Numbered from the stretch's first letter, positions 1-6,239 are shown. The stretch is DNA of 6,239 nucleotides from Bacteroidales bacterium (GCA_003157055.1 PMIG01000099.1:962-7200); one strand, 5' to 3'. Numbers and translations are program-made. Notes: generated by a model not told the origin, from the letters alone.

Positions 1-192
1 ACTCACCCGTTTAAAGGGCATCTTCACAGAAAAAGGTCAAAGACTGTTCAGAAAGCGCTTGATTTCGTCGAGGTCATACTGGTTAAATATAACCTGGCTG
101 GTGACTATTACCGCGAGAAGGCTAAACTACTCATAGCAGAAGAATCCCTTAAGTTCGGACCAGAAAAGATGCCGGAAAGCAAATCTACTTAA
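1..192 (+). CDS. C-terminal end of an unrecognised protein (5' end outside window)
   Basis: The first plus-strand frame is open from the window edge for 63 codons and ends at TAA (190-192). The start lies outside the window. The residues begin THPFKGHLHRKRSKT and continue through a probable amphipathic helix (about 15-35, containing ALDFVEVILVKYNLA) and a second Lys/Glu/Ala-rich helix (about 38-53) to a polar tail ending PESKST. I see no membrane segment or catalytic motif, and I do not recognise the family. It could be the helical tail of a soluble protein. The gene converges on the FAH-family gene, and the two 3' ends overlap at 185-192, so no intergenic terminator fits between them. The frame is short enough to be open by chance, but its composition looks like real protein, and the stop falls where a convergent gene would end. 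Confidence 0.5.
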   Translation, partial: THPFKGHLHRKRSKTVQKALDFVEVILVKYNLAGDYYREKAKLLIAEESLKFGPEKMPESKST

Positions 193-796
193 TCAAAAAA
201 TCCAGCAAAGGCTCCTTTCCAAGGAATGCAACCAGATTGTCATTCTTTTTCAGCGGGCCCACTCCTGCCGGAGTACCGGTAAAGATCAGATCGCCGGTCT
301 TCAGAGTAAAATACTGAGATACAAATGCTACTATTTCATCAATGCTGAAAATCATATCAGATGTATTACCAGACTGAACGGTCTTTTCATTGATCTCCAG
401 CCTGAAATCAAGATTATTTACATCACCTGCAGAGTTTACAGGTACAAATTTCCCAAGGGGGGCTGCTCCATCGAAGCATTTTGCCAGCTCCCAGGGCAGA
501 CCGGCAGCAGAATTTCGGTTTTGAATATCACGGGCTGTAATATCTATTCCCATAGTCAGTTCATCATAGTACCGGTGAGCATATTTGGGAGCGATGCCCT
601 TTCCAAGCTTGCTGATCTTGATTACTACTTCAGTTTCGTACTGGATCATTGAGGAAAAGCCAGGCAGGAAAAAAGGCTTATTGTTTTTCAGAATGGAAGA
701 ATCCGGTTTAAGGAATACCACAGGTTCGTTGGGAAGAGGCCGTCCCATCTCAATCGCATGCTTCCTGTAATTGAGGCCAATGCAAATGATCTTCAT
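185..796 (-). CDS. Fumarylacetoacetate hydrolase (FAH) family protein, FAHD1-like
   Basis: This is a 203-residue soluble enzyme of the short FAH / FAHD1 class, whose members hydrolyse acylpyruvates, decarboxylate oxaloacetate or act as tautomerases. The substrate cannot be fixed from sequence. The N-terminal signature IGLNYRKHA is at 6-14 and the substrate-loop type motif PVVFLKP at 25-31. The divalent-metal ligands appear intact as E54 and E56 (in YETEVVI) and D85 (in GIDITARDIQ). The family's W-x-x-AK-x-FD segment follows at 102-109, with K106 as the expected active-site lysine. The glycine-rich TGTPAGVGPL motif is at 173-182. Length matches single-domain members, so it looks complete. The ATG lies 7 bases after the exonuclease stop with no good Shine-Dalgarno, so it is probably the last gene of the dnaN-exonuclease-FAH transcript. 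Nothing links its chemistry to replication, and co-transcription may be housekeeping only. Stop is TAG at 185-187. Confidence 0.9.
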   Translation of the reverse strand: MKIICIGLNYRKHAIEMGRPLPNEPVVFLKPDSSILKNNKPFFLPGFSSMIQYETEVVIKISKLGKGIAPKYAHRYYDELTMGIDITARDIQNRNSAAGLPWELAKCFDGAAPLGKFVPVNSAGDVNNLDFRLEINEKTVQSGNTSDMIFSIDEIVAFVSQYFTLKTGDLIFTGTPAGVGPLKKNDNLVAFLGKEPLLDFLIK

Positions 797-803
797 TTCA
801 GTA

Positions 804-1574
804 TTATTTATTTCCGAAAGCCCTGAGCTTGATCTCGGTAAGCACTCTTTTTGTATAAAGAGGAAAATCGCCGTTCATCATCCAGGAATAGTAATTGGGA
901 TCATCTCTGAATACCTCCTCAACCGCTTTGCCTTTATATCTCCCGAAGTTAAATATCTCGACGCCGTTTTCATCAAGAATGATCCTGCCGGCAAAATCGA
1001 CATTATTATTGAATGCGCTGTAAGTGGCGAGTTTCTCGATATCATTATCAAGATCATTGTATATGTCAAGCTGTGCTTTCAGCACTTCGTAGGTTGCCTG
1101 GGTATCAGCTTTTGCACTATGTGCATTTTTGAGATCCTTTTTGCAGTAGAACTGATACGCGGCAGCAAGAGTGCGCTGTTCTCTCTTGTAAAAAATAACC
1201 TGCGGGTCGACGTACTTTCTCTTACTGAAATTAAAATCGACATTTGTCCTGAGAAACTCTTCAGCCAGTACCGGGATATCGAATTTTACAGCGTTATAGC
1301 CTGCAAGGTCACATCCTTCCATGAATGCCGCCACGTTCTTCGCAATTTCACCAAATGTGGGAGAATCAACAACATCACTGTCTGAAATACCATGTATTGC
1401 GGTTACTTTCGGGGGTATAGGCATCTCCGGATTAACCCTGGATGTCATCCATTGTTCCTTACCATCAGGTGTAACCTTAAGCAGGGATATCTCTACAATT
1501 CGATCAGCCGAAACATTTATTCCCGTGGTTTCGAGATCAAGAAATACTACCGGACGTTTTAGCTTAAGTTCCAA
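804..1574 (-). CDS. DnaQ/ExoX-type DEDDh 3'-5' exonuclease with ExoX-like C-terminal domain
   Basis: This 256-residue protein is expected to remove nucleotides 3'-5' from DNA with two metal ions, in proofreading or repair. Motif Exo I is FLDLETTG with D13 and E15. Exo II is AGYNAVKFDIPVL with D99. Exo III is of the epsilon (h) type, H152-x4-D157. The full DEDDh set is therefore present. After a linker (about 170-195), residues 207-245 (FNFGRYKGK, then DDPNYYSWMM) match the small C-terminal domain found in exodeoxyribonuclease X-like proteins. There is no polymerase domain, so it is a stand-alone exonuclease. The start is TTG (1572-1574): no ATG or GTG lies in frame between the dnaN stop and the catalytic core, and MELKLKRP reads as a normal family N terminus. 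It begins 3 bases after the dnaN stop, in the same frame, without a visible Shine-Dalgarno, suggesting coupled translation. QLDIY at 168-172 resembles a clamp-binding peptide. Confidence 0.92.
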   Translation of the reverse strand: MELKLKRPVVFLDLETTGINVSADRIVEISLLKVTPDGKEQWMTSRVNPEMPIPPKVTAIHGISDSDVVDSPTFGEIAKNVAAFMEGCDLAGYNAVKFDIPVLAEEFLRTNVDFNFSKRKYVDPQVIFYKREQRTLAAAYQFYCKKDLKNAHSAKADTQATYEVLKAQLDIYNDLDNDIEKLATYSAFNNNVDFAGRIILDENGVEIFNFGRYKGKAVEEVFRDDPNYYSWMMNGDFPLYTKRVLTEIKLRAFGNK

Positions 1575-1577
1575 AAG

Positions 1578-2708
1578 TTATGCATTAATCATCATCGGCA
1601 TGAGCAGCATCAGAAGGTCTTCAGCTTCATTCTCCGATTCAGCAGGCAGGAAAAGTCCTGCACGTGTCGGATCAGCAAGCTCGATCATGACATCCTGCGA
1701 ATTGATATTGGCAAGTATTTCAAGAAGGAAGGTCGACTTGAAGCCGATTTCTATTTCTTCGCCCTCATACTGGCATTTGATTCTTTCGTAAGCCGATATG
1801 GAGAAGTCCAGATCCTGTGCCGAGACTGTAACCTGGTTTCCCTTGAGCTGAAGCTTTACGAGGTTGCTTGCCTGGTTTGAGAATACTGAAACACGCTTGA
1901 GAGTGTTATAAAACTCAACCCTGTCGATGGTAATCTTCCTTGGATTATTCTTCGGAATAACAGAATTGTAATTGGGATAGTTGCCTTCGACAAGGCGGCA
2001 TACTACTTTATAGTCGTTCAGGTTGAAGAATGCATTTTTGTCGTCGAACTCAACTGTAAAGGGACCCTCCTCCCTTGGAAGAATGTTTTTAAGAAGAGAA
2101 GCCGGTTTCTTTGGAAGTATGAAAGAGGCATTGTCGTCGGCATGAGCATCTGATCTCTGGTATCTTACAAGCTTATGCGCATCAGAAGCGACGAATGTTA
2201 TCTTATCGGTCGATGCTTCTACAAAAACGCCTCCCATAACCGGACGAAGCTCATCGTCGGCAGTTGCGAATAGAGTTTTGTTTATACCTGCAAGCATCAC
2301 ATTGGCATTGATGGTAAATTCAAACTTTTTGTCCTTTTTAATGGCTGGAAGAGCCGGAAAATCGACTCCATTCTGTCCTACAACATTGAACTTCCCGTTT
2401 TCAGATATGATTACAACTGCCAGAGTCTCCGTATTTATATCGAAAGTAAGCGGCTGTGCCGAGAATTCCTTCAATGTATCAAGCAGTATCCTTGCAGGAA
2501 GAGCTATCATCCCGTCTCCCTGTGTATTCTCAAGCTTCATCCTGGTAATCAGTGTAGATTCAAGGTCGGAGGCAGTAATTTCAAGATCATTTCCGCTTAA
2601 GTTGAAAAGAAAGTTATCAAGAATCGGAAGTGTATTCTTAGAGCTTATTACCCTGCTGATAGCCTGCAAATGACCAAGAAGTTCAGTACTGGATACGACA
2701 AATTTCAT
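1578..2708 (-). CDS. dnaN: DNA polymerase III subunit beta (sliding clamp)
   Basis: DnaN forms the ring-shaped homodimer that tethers DNA polymerase III and many repair enzymes to DNA. The 376-residue length is normal for three clamp domains (about 1-125, 126-250, 251-376). Recognisable segments are MKFVVSSTELLGHLQAISRV at the N terminus, NTLPILDNF at 25-33, LPARILLDTLK at 70-80, GVDFPALP at 114-121, ELRPVMGGVF at 153-162 and ASDAHKLVRY at 174-183. The last two contribute to the protein-binding cleft in characterised clamps. The C terminus LLMPMMINA (368-376) is the expected cleft-lining tail, so the protein is complete. The ATG is preceded by only a weak purine stretch (GGAAA). Upstream is the window's only real spacer (2709-2843), which probably carries its own promoter. 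Downstream, the exonuclease follows after 3 bases. Unlike the classical dnaA-dnaN arrangement, the upstream neighbour is the gld block, not dnaA. Confidence 0.98.
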   Translation of the reverse strand: MKFVVSSTELLGHLQAISRVISSKNTLPILDNFLFNLSGNDLEITASDLESTLITRMKLENTQGDGMIALPARILLDTLKEFSAQPLTFDINTETLAVVIISENGKFNVVGQNGVDFPALPAIKKDKKFEFTINANVMLAGINKTLFATADDELRPVMGGVFVEASTDKITFVASDAHKLVRYQRSDAHADDNASFILPKKPASLLKNILPREEGPFTVEFDDKNAFFNLNDYKVVCRLVEGNYPNYNSVIPKNNPRKITIDRVEFYNTLKRVSVFSNQASNLVKLQLKGNQVTVSAQDLDFSISAYERIKCQYEGEEIEIGFKSTFLLEILANINSQDVMIELADPTRAGLFLPAESENEAEDLLMLLMPMMINA

Positions 2709-2770
2709 AATATTTCCGGTTTAAGTTGATTTTACGATTTACAAGTTTATATACTTTACTATAAATGAAT

Positions 2771-2798
2771 GAATTGAGACAATTAGCCCGCTCAATTC
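2771..2798 (-). repeat. Perfect 8-bp inverted repeat in the dnaN leader
   Basis: GAATTGAG (2771-2778) and CTCAATTC (2791-2798) are exact reverse complements separated by 12 bases, about 63 bases before the dnaN ATG. In RNA this gives a modest hairpin. As DNA it could be an operator-like dyad. No run of U follows on the minus strand, so it is not a typical intrinsic terminator. If the promoter candidate at 2807-2837 is real, the stem would lie close to the 5' end of the dnaN transcript. A 7-base piece (GCTCAAT, 2790-2796) can also pair with ATTGAGC at 2846-2852, at the end of the upstream gene, which would compete with this stem in a read-through transcript. The region is AT-rich, so chance is a serious alternative. 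Confidence 0.4.
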
Positions 2799-2806
2799 TT
2801 AATTAT

Positions 2807-2837
2807 CAATATTACAAAAAAAAAATTATCCTTCAAA
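2807..2837 (-). promoter_or_regulatory. Candidate Bacteroidota-type promoter for dnaN
   Basis: On the minus strand TTTG (2834-2837) is followed after exactly 19 bases by TAATATTG (2807-2814). Known Bacteroidota housekeeping promoters have a -33 TTTG/TTG and a -7 TAnnTTTG with a gap of about this size; the -7 element here has one mismatch. The 19-base gap contains a run of ten T. Transcription would start near 2800 and give a leader of about 90 bases before the dnaN ATG. The site begins just after the stop of the DUF4340-like gene, the right place for a separate dnaN-exonuclease-FAH promoter. The match is by eye in AT-rich DNA. A weaker alternative -7 element, TAAACTTG, lies nearer the gene but lacks a well-placed -33. 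Confidence 0.33.
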
Positions 2838-2843
2838 CAAAAA

Positions 2844-3815
2844 TTATTGAGCAAAGAAATAGCTCTTCTTCTTGAGAAGAGGGTCAATATCAAAATAGCG
2901 CATTATAAACAAATCGTCCTTTTCATCAGTTTTTGCCCATAGCCTGTCGCTGTCTATTTTCATGGAACTGTCGATAGTCCTTTCCCATAGGGTAAGCATT
3001 GTCTCATCTCCATTTGTCCTGATTGCCGTAATTCTGAAAAGAGGATTCCCTGATTCGATCTTTTTCTTTTCAGGATCAGGCAGGTCGGCAGCCCAGCCTT
3101 CAAAGGGTATCAATGCAAAATATGAAATATAACGCCTTACCTGTGCTGTGTCCCATCCTGTCAGCGGACCATTCATATCCGATAAAGTGTATAAATTACA
3201 CTTATTCGCAATTGAGAAGGAAGATGCAGGATCGGAAACATTTTCAAGCCTGATTGCTGATATTTCAGAAGGGAGAAGTCTGAAAACGGTGTAAGGTTTC
3301 CAGAACAGCTCATTTATGGTGAATGCAGATCCGATATCTCCCTCAAATCCAGGCACGTAAACGATGAATGGCTTAGAGATCTCTCTCCTTTTCATTACAT
3401 TCCCGTACTTATTAGTCCCGGTTTTATAGACGAGAAATGACCGCAGGAGCCGGTTCTTCTCAAAAATCCTGACCTTTAGCGGGGTAATATTATTCTGAAT
3501 GATTTCGCTCCTGAACAGCTCCTGAGTCAGAGGTGACTTAATCTTTATTTCAGTAAGGACACGCAGAATAAAATTAATTCCGCTTTTCCTCGCTTGGTAC
3601 ATTCCATTAACGGCCCATCCTTCAGCCTGCTTTTCAAGTACAAGCTTTTTGCCTCCTTCAGAAAACTCAATCCGGGTAATTGCATTCTGCTGCTCGATGG
3701 CAAATGAGCTTTCTCTTTTCCCGAACGCCGTTCTACCCTTTGCAAGGACCACCAGAAAGAGAAGCAGAATAAGCAAAACTGACAATAAAATATTTCTGGA
3801 TACTACTTTATTCAT
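2844..3815 (-). CDS. Membrane-anchored DUF4340-like protein, GldG-associated
   Basis: This 323-residue protein has one N-terminal membrane helix (about 8-25, ILLSVLLILLLFLVVLA) after a short basic tail. The rest has no further obvious hydrophobic helix and is probably periplasmic. The early soluble part reads ITRIEF (46-51), KKLVLEK (56-62), EGWAVNG (65-71), then a helix to about residue 92. This resembles the repeated unit of DUF4340 proteins, which often sit beside GldG-type ABC accessory genes. I see no catalytic residues, and the biochemical function is unknown. The start at 3815 is chosen because its ATG shares a base with the gldG stop (TAATG), the classic coupling arrangement. The frame extends upstream to another ATG at 3914, but that would add 33 non-family-like residues overlapping gldG. 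I infer a third accessory subunit of the GldF/GldG complex. Assignment to DUF4340 is by pattern, without a profile search. Confidence 0.7.
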   Translation of the reverse strand: MNKVVSRNILLSVLLILLLFLVVLAKGRTAFGKRESSFAIEQQNAITRIEFSEGGKKLVLEKQAEGWAVNGMYQARKSGINFILRVLTEIKIKSPLTQELFRSEIIQNNITPLKVRIFEKNRLLRSFLVYKTGTNKYGNVMKRREISKPFIVYVPGFEGDIGSAFTINELFWKPYTVFRLLPSEISAIRLENVSDPASSFSIANKCNLYTLSDMNGPLTGWDTAQVRRYISYFALIPFEGWAADLPDPEKKKIESGNPLFRITAIRTNGDETMLTLWERTIDSSMKIDSDRLWAKTDEKDDLFIMRYFDIDPLLKKKSYFFAQ

Positions 3816-5533
3816 TATCCAAATGTTGCATATTTCCTTTTTCTGAAGAAGCTGTACAGTATTCCGGCAATGATAACAATGGCGATCGGTAAAAGAATAT
3901 TGATAAGCTGCCACTCAGTTCGCTTAGCCTTTACCTCCTGTTTATTGAGCAGCCGCAGTTTCATCTCCCTTGATCTGAGGTCCATCAATCCATTGTTATC
4001 GACAAGGTAATTCATGCAATTGATAAGGAAATCCCTGTTGCCGAACATCTGCCCTGTGTACTGATCCTGACCAAGACGATAAGGAGTTTCAGTACTGCCA
4101 GAACGGTGCACTTCATTCCTGATGATGTCGCCGTCAGCAACAACTATCATTTTTGTCCTTGTGCCTGAAGTCCTGACCTTAAAACCAGGATCGTTTACAA
4201 GGTTTGCTGTCATCCTGTTTTTAAATGCCGAAGTAAAAGCACCTTCAAGCAAAACCGCAACAGGCAGATTTGATTTTGTAAACATATTATGATCAGGAGT
4301 TTCATCAGCCTCCTTAAGCCTGATTACCATTGGCGGTAAAATAGTTCTGGAATAGGCAGAGGTTGAAAGCAGTACACTCTTCTTAATTGAAGGATCAAGC
4401 CCTACAGTATCAATTGTATTTACAAATCTTCCCAGGACCTTGTTGAGGTTCCTGGTTATGGGATTATGCTGGCTCGGTGCAAGAAGCGGGTAATAGACCC
4501 AGGGTGCAGGCACTATCTGTTTCTGTTCCGGACCTGTAATCACCGAAAACCTCTGGATCATACAGTCCATATCCTGAACAATCACCGGGTTTACCCTTGC
4601 ACCATATCTGAACAGCTGATCTTCAATATTCAAAGGGTGGTACAAGCCGACTGTCTCACCATTTATAAGGCTGTCGGCATTCACCGACACTTCATCATAA
4701 AGCCATAGGACCTTGCCGCCGTTCATTATGTACTGATCTATAACCAGCTTGTCGGCTTCACTGAATTCTTTAACGGGCCCGGCTACGATAACTGCAGAAT
4801 AATTATCGAGAACCCCTGATTTTCCTCCGATAGTTCCCCTGTCGACAGTGAAATATTTTGCCAGGTTCATTGTAATATCTGCAACCTCAATTTCACGCAG
4901 CTCGCCCTGACCTTCAAGAAAGGCGACTTTATAGACAGTGTCGGAAGTGATGGTAGCGATAGTCTGAATCATCTCGTATTCAAGTCCTTCCATTGAATGG
5001 AGTAAATTCTGCTCATATGATGCCGACTGATTGTTTTCCAGGAAGTTTAATGGCACTTCTGCACCGTTATAATTGACTATCATACCCGGAAATATCATTT
5101 TCTGGCTTGAGCCTCCCTCTTCGTCTCCTGCCTGAATATTTACGGGGTTAAGCCCCTTATTGTAAAGAGAAGCATACAGTTCATTTCTCTGCTTTGAATC
5201 TTTAGTTTCTGCAGGATTAATGAACTCATAATCGATATGTCTGCCGGAAGCTATCCTGAACTCTTCAAGCATTTCCTGAACCGATCTCTTCAGCCTTTTA
5301 AGAGGGATCGGCATTTCGCCATCAAGGTATACCTGAATATATATGTCGTTTTCTATTCCGTCGAGTATCTTCTTGGTCGGTTGAGCAAGAGTGAACCGTT
5401 TATCTTCAGTAAGATCGAACCTGAGCCTCACAAAACCAAGGGCTGAAGCTGCTAAAATGATTGCTGCAGCTGTAATGGCAAACCTGATCCATGATCGTGA
5501 ACTGATGCTTTGAGTAAGTTTTGTTTCAGCCAT
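3815..5533 (-). CDS. gldG: Gliding-motility-associated ABC transporter substrate-binding protein GldG
   Basis: GldG is the large accessory subunit that works with permease GldF and ATPase GldA. In Flavobacterium johnsoniae these are needed for gliding, but homologues are widespread in non-gliding Bacteroidota, so the gene does not prove motility. This copy has 572 residues. An N-terminal membrane helix (about 17-35) is followed directly by the family signature RFDLTEDKRFTL (38-49). A long extracytoplasmic region follows, with KVAFLEGQGE at 202-211 (the family's GxGE-type motif) and a Rossmann-like stretch (about 245-280) containing AVIVAGP and GGKVLWLYD. A C-terminal membrane helix (about 543-563) ends in the basic tail RKRKYATFG. 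This helix/large domain/helix layout is typical and the length looks complete. The ATG lies 3 bases after the gldF stop and is served by an AGGAG at 5541-5545. The stop overlaps the next start by one base. Confidence 0.93.
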   Translation of the reverse strand: MAETKLTQSISSRSWIRFAITAAAIILAASALGFVRLRFDLTEDKRFTLAQPTKKILDGIENDIYIQVYLDGEMPIPLKRLKRSVQEMLEEFRIASGRHIDYEFINPAETKDSKQRNELYASLYNKGLNPVNIQAGDEEGGSSQKMIFPGMIVNYNGAEVPLNFLENNQSASYEQNLLHSMEGLEYEMIQTIATITSDTVYKVAFLEGQGELREIEVADITMNLAKYFTVDRGTIGGKSGVLDNYSAVIVAGPVKEFSEADKLVIDQYIMNGGKVLWLYDEVSVNADSLINGETVGLYHPLNIEDQLFRYGARVNPVIVQDMDCMIQRFSVITGPEQKQIVPAPWVYYPLLAPSQHNPITRNLNKVLGRFVNTIDTVGLDPSIKKSVLLSTSAYSRTILPPMVIRLKEADETPDHNMFTKSNLPVAVLLEGAFTSAFKNRMTANLVNDPGFKVRTSGTRTKMIVVADGDIIRNEVHRSGSTETPYRLGQDQYTGQMFGNRDFLINCMNYLVDNNGLMDLRSREMKLRLLNKQEVKAKRTEWQLINILLPIAIVIIAGILYSFFRKRKYATFG

Positions 5534-5536
5534 GAC

Positions 5537-6239
5537 TCAACTCCTTTTCTTCCATTTCCTTGATAACAGCACCAGCCTGGTCGCCTCATTGAATATTGCA
5601 GAGAGAGCAATGAAATATACCACATCCCTTATATCAATTACTCCCCTGCTCATTGATTTGTAATGTTCATTAATCCCAAGGCCTATCACAAACTCATCGA
5701 GCTTCTTTAAACCGGGCAGATAGGCAAATGAATCGAATCCCATGAAAAGGACAAAGCACAATAAGACAGCTATGATGAAGGCAATTACCTGGTTGTCAGT
5801 AAGCGACGACGCAAAGATGCCTGCGGAGGCATAAACTGATGCAAGGAAAAAGAGACCGATGAATGCGCCCCATGTGCCTCCTTTGTCAAGGTTTCCCGGG
5901 GTCTCTCCAAGCAGGTACACTGAAATATACCAGATCAGGCAGGGTATCAGTGACAGGAGAACTAGTGAAACTGCTGCAAGGTATTTCCCCCAGATGATCT
6001 CCCTTTCGGATACCGGTTTTGAATAGATGAGCTCAATAGTTCCAAGTCTTTTTTCTTCAGCTATCATTCTCATGGTTACTGCCGGGACAAGAAAAAGGAA
6101 GACCCAGGGCGCAAGATAGAACAGGGTTCCAAGGCTGGCATAGCCGCTGTCGAAAATATTCCACTCCCCGGGAAAGACCCACATGAAAAGAGAGTTGACA
6201 AGAAGGAATACAATGATCACAATATAGCCTGTCAGGCTG
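5537..6239 (-). CDS. gldF: ABC transporter permease GldF, 5' end cut by the window
   Basis: GldF is the integral-membrane permease of the GldA-GldF-GldG ABC system. The visible 234 codons show about six membrane segments: GYIVIIVFLLV onward, LFYLAPWVFLFLVPAV, KYLAAVSLVLLSLIPCLIW, GAFIGLFFLASVYASAGIFA, VIAFIIAVLLCFVLFMGF, and VVYFIALSAIF near the end. Between the first two is WVFPGEWNIFDSGYASL, and after the second is the family-typical MRMIAEEKRLGTIELIYSKP, the cytoplasmic coupling region of ABC-2-type permeases. The frame stays open to the edge, reading SLTGYIVIIVF at the first bases. This matches the usual GldF N terminus, so the true start lies roughly 10-20 codons beyond the window. The GTG at 6218-6220 is an internal valine codon. 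The stop TGA is at 5537-5539, 3 bases before gldG. No ATPase gene (gldA) is visible here; it may lie upstream or elsewhere. Confidence 0.93.
   Translation of the reverse strand, partial: SLTGYIVIIVFLLVNSLFMWVFPGEWNIFDSGYASLGTLFYLAPWVFLFLVPAVTMRMIAEEKRLGTIELIYSKPVSEREIIWGKYLAAVSLVLLSLIPCLIWYISVYLLGETPGNLDKGGTWGAFIGLFFLASVYASAGIFASSLTDNQVIAFIIAVLLCFVLFMGFDSFAYLPGLKKLDEFVIGLGINEHYKSMSRGVIDIRDVVYFIALSAIFNEATRLVLLSRKWKKRS
5541..5545 (-). promoter_or_regulatory. Shine-Dalgarno site for gldG
   Basis: AGGAG lies on the minus strand 7 bases before the gldG ATG (5531-5533), inside the last codons of gldF. It is the only strong Shine-Dalgarno at a gene start in the window. The other starts have weak or no such sequence, as is common in Bacteroidota. 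It supports the chosen gldG start and suggests ribosomes can enter at gldG independently of gldF. Confidence 0.65.

Noticed and set aside
771..1385. 204-codon plus-strand open frame
   Set aside because: It lies antisense to the exonuclease, whose complete DEDDh motifs and C-terminal domain are encoded on the other strand. The translation has no recognisable motif and is best explained as a shadow frame.
1321..1791. 156-codon plus-strand open frame spanning the exonuclease/dnaN junction
   Set aside because: It is antisense to two confidently identified genes. The Ser/Ile-rich translation is typical of a reversed coding strand.
2278..2673. 131-codon plus-strand open frame
   Set aside because: It is fully antisense to the N-terminal half of dnaN, with low-information Ser/Phe/Leu-rich content.
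2816..2825. Run of ten T (minus strand) as an intrinsic terminator tract
   Set aside because: No GC-rich stem lies immediately before it. It falls inside the gap of the promoter candidate and is more simply AT-rich spacer.
2863..2881. CTCTTC / GAAGAG inverted repeat as a terminator for the gld block
   Set aside because: The 6-bp stem with a 7-base loop lies within the coding end of the DUF4340-like gene and is not directly followed by a U-run. The ten-T run is some 38 bases further on, too far to act with it.
3813..3914. Upstream start adding 33 residues to the DUF4340-like protein
   Set aside because: It would overlap the gldG 3' end by about 100 bases and put a Cys/His-rich non-family sequence before the membrane helix. 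The TAATG-linked ATG at 3815 gives a normal anchor.
6218..6220. GTG as the start of gldF
   Set aside because: The frame stays open upstream to the edge and encodes SLTGYI, the expected GldF N-terminal region. The GTG falls inside the first membrane helix, so it is an internal valine.
1..6239. A new defence or mobile system across the window
   Set aside because: All identifiable genes are ordinary chromosomal Bacteroidota genes without repeats, integrase, transposase, toxin-antitoxin pairs or visible composition breaks. The clamp/exonuclease pairing is noted as a finding but does not make a defence system.

Overview
The window looks like Bacteroidota chromosome, possibly Bacteroidales-like; I cannot resolve it further. 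The main reason is a GldF/GldG pair, a signature of this phylum. Supporting signs are mostly weak Shine-Dalgarno sequences, an AT-rich spacer with a promoter-like TTTG / TAnnTTTG pattern, and compact minus-strand gene packing.

Nearly everything lies on the minus strand and reads from the right edge leftwards. The order is gldF (5' end cut by the window), gldG, a membrane-anchored DUF4340-like protein, dnaN (beta sliding clamp), a DnaQ/ExoX-type 3'-5' exonuclease, and a fumarylacetoacetate-hydrolase (FAH) family enzyme. At the left edge, the last 63 codons of an unrecognised plus-strand gene converge on the FAH gene and overlap it tail to tail by 8 bases.

There are two tightly packed blocks. 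Block A (gldF-gldG-DUF4340) is joined by a 3-base gap and then a TAATG stop/start overlap. Its products would be the permease and the accessory periplasmic parts of one envelope ABC system. Block B (dnaN-exonuclease-FAH) is joined by gaps of 3 and 7 bases. The only real spacer, 135 bases, lies between the blocks. It holds a candidate dnaN promoter and a perfect 8-bp inverted repeat.

I see no mobile element, CRISPR array, tRNA, rRNA or clear foreign insertion, and no convincing new multi-gene system. The points most worth a second look are these: the exonuclease opens on TTG in the same frame as dnaN, just past its stop codon; the exonuclease carries a QLDIY peptide resembling a clamp-binding motif; and the DUF4340-like protein is translationally coupled to GldG.
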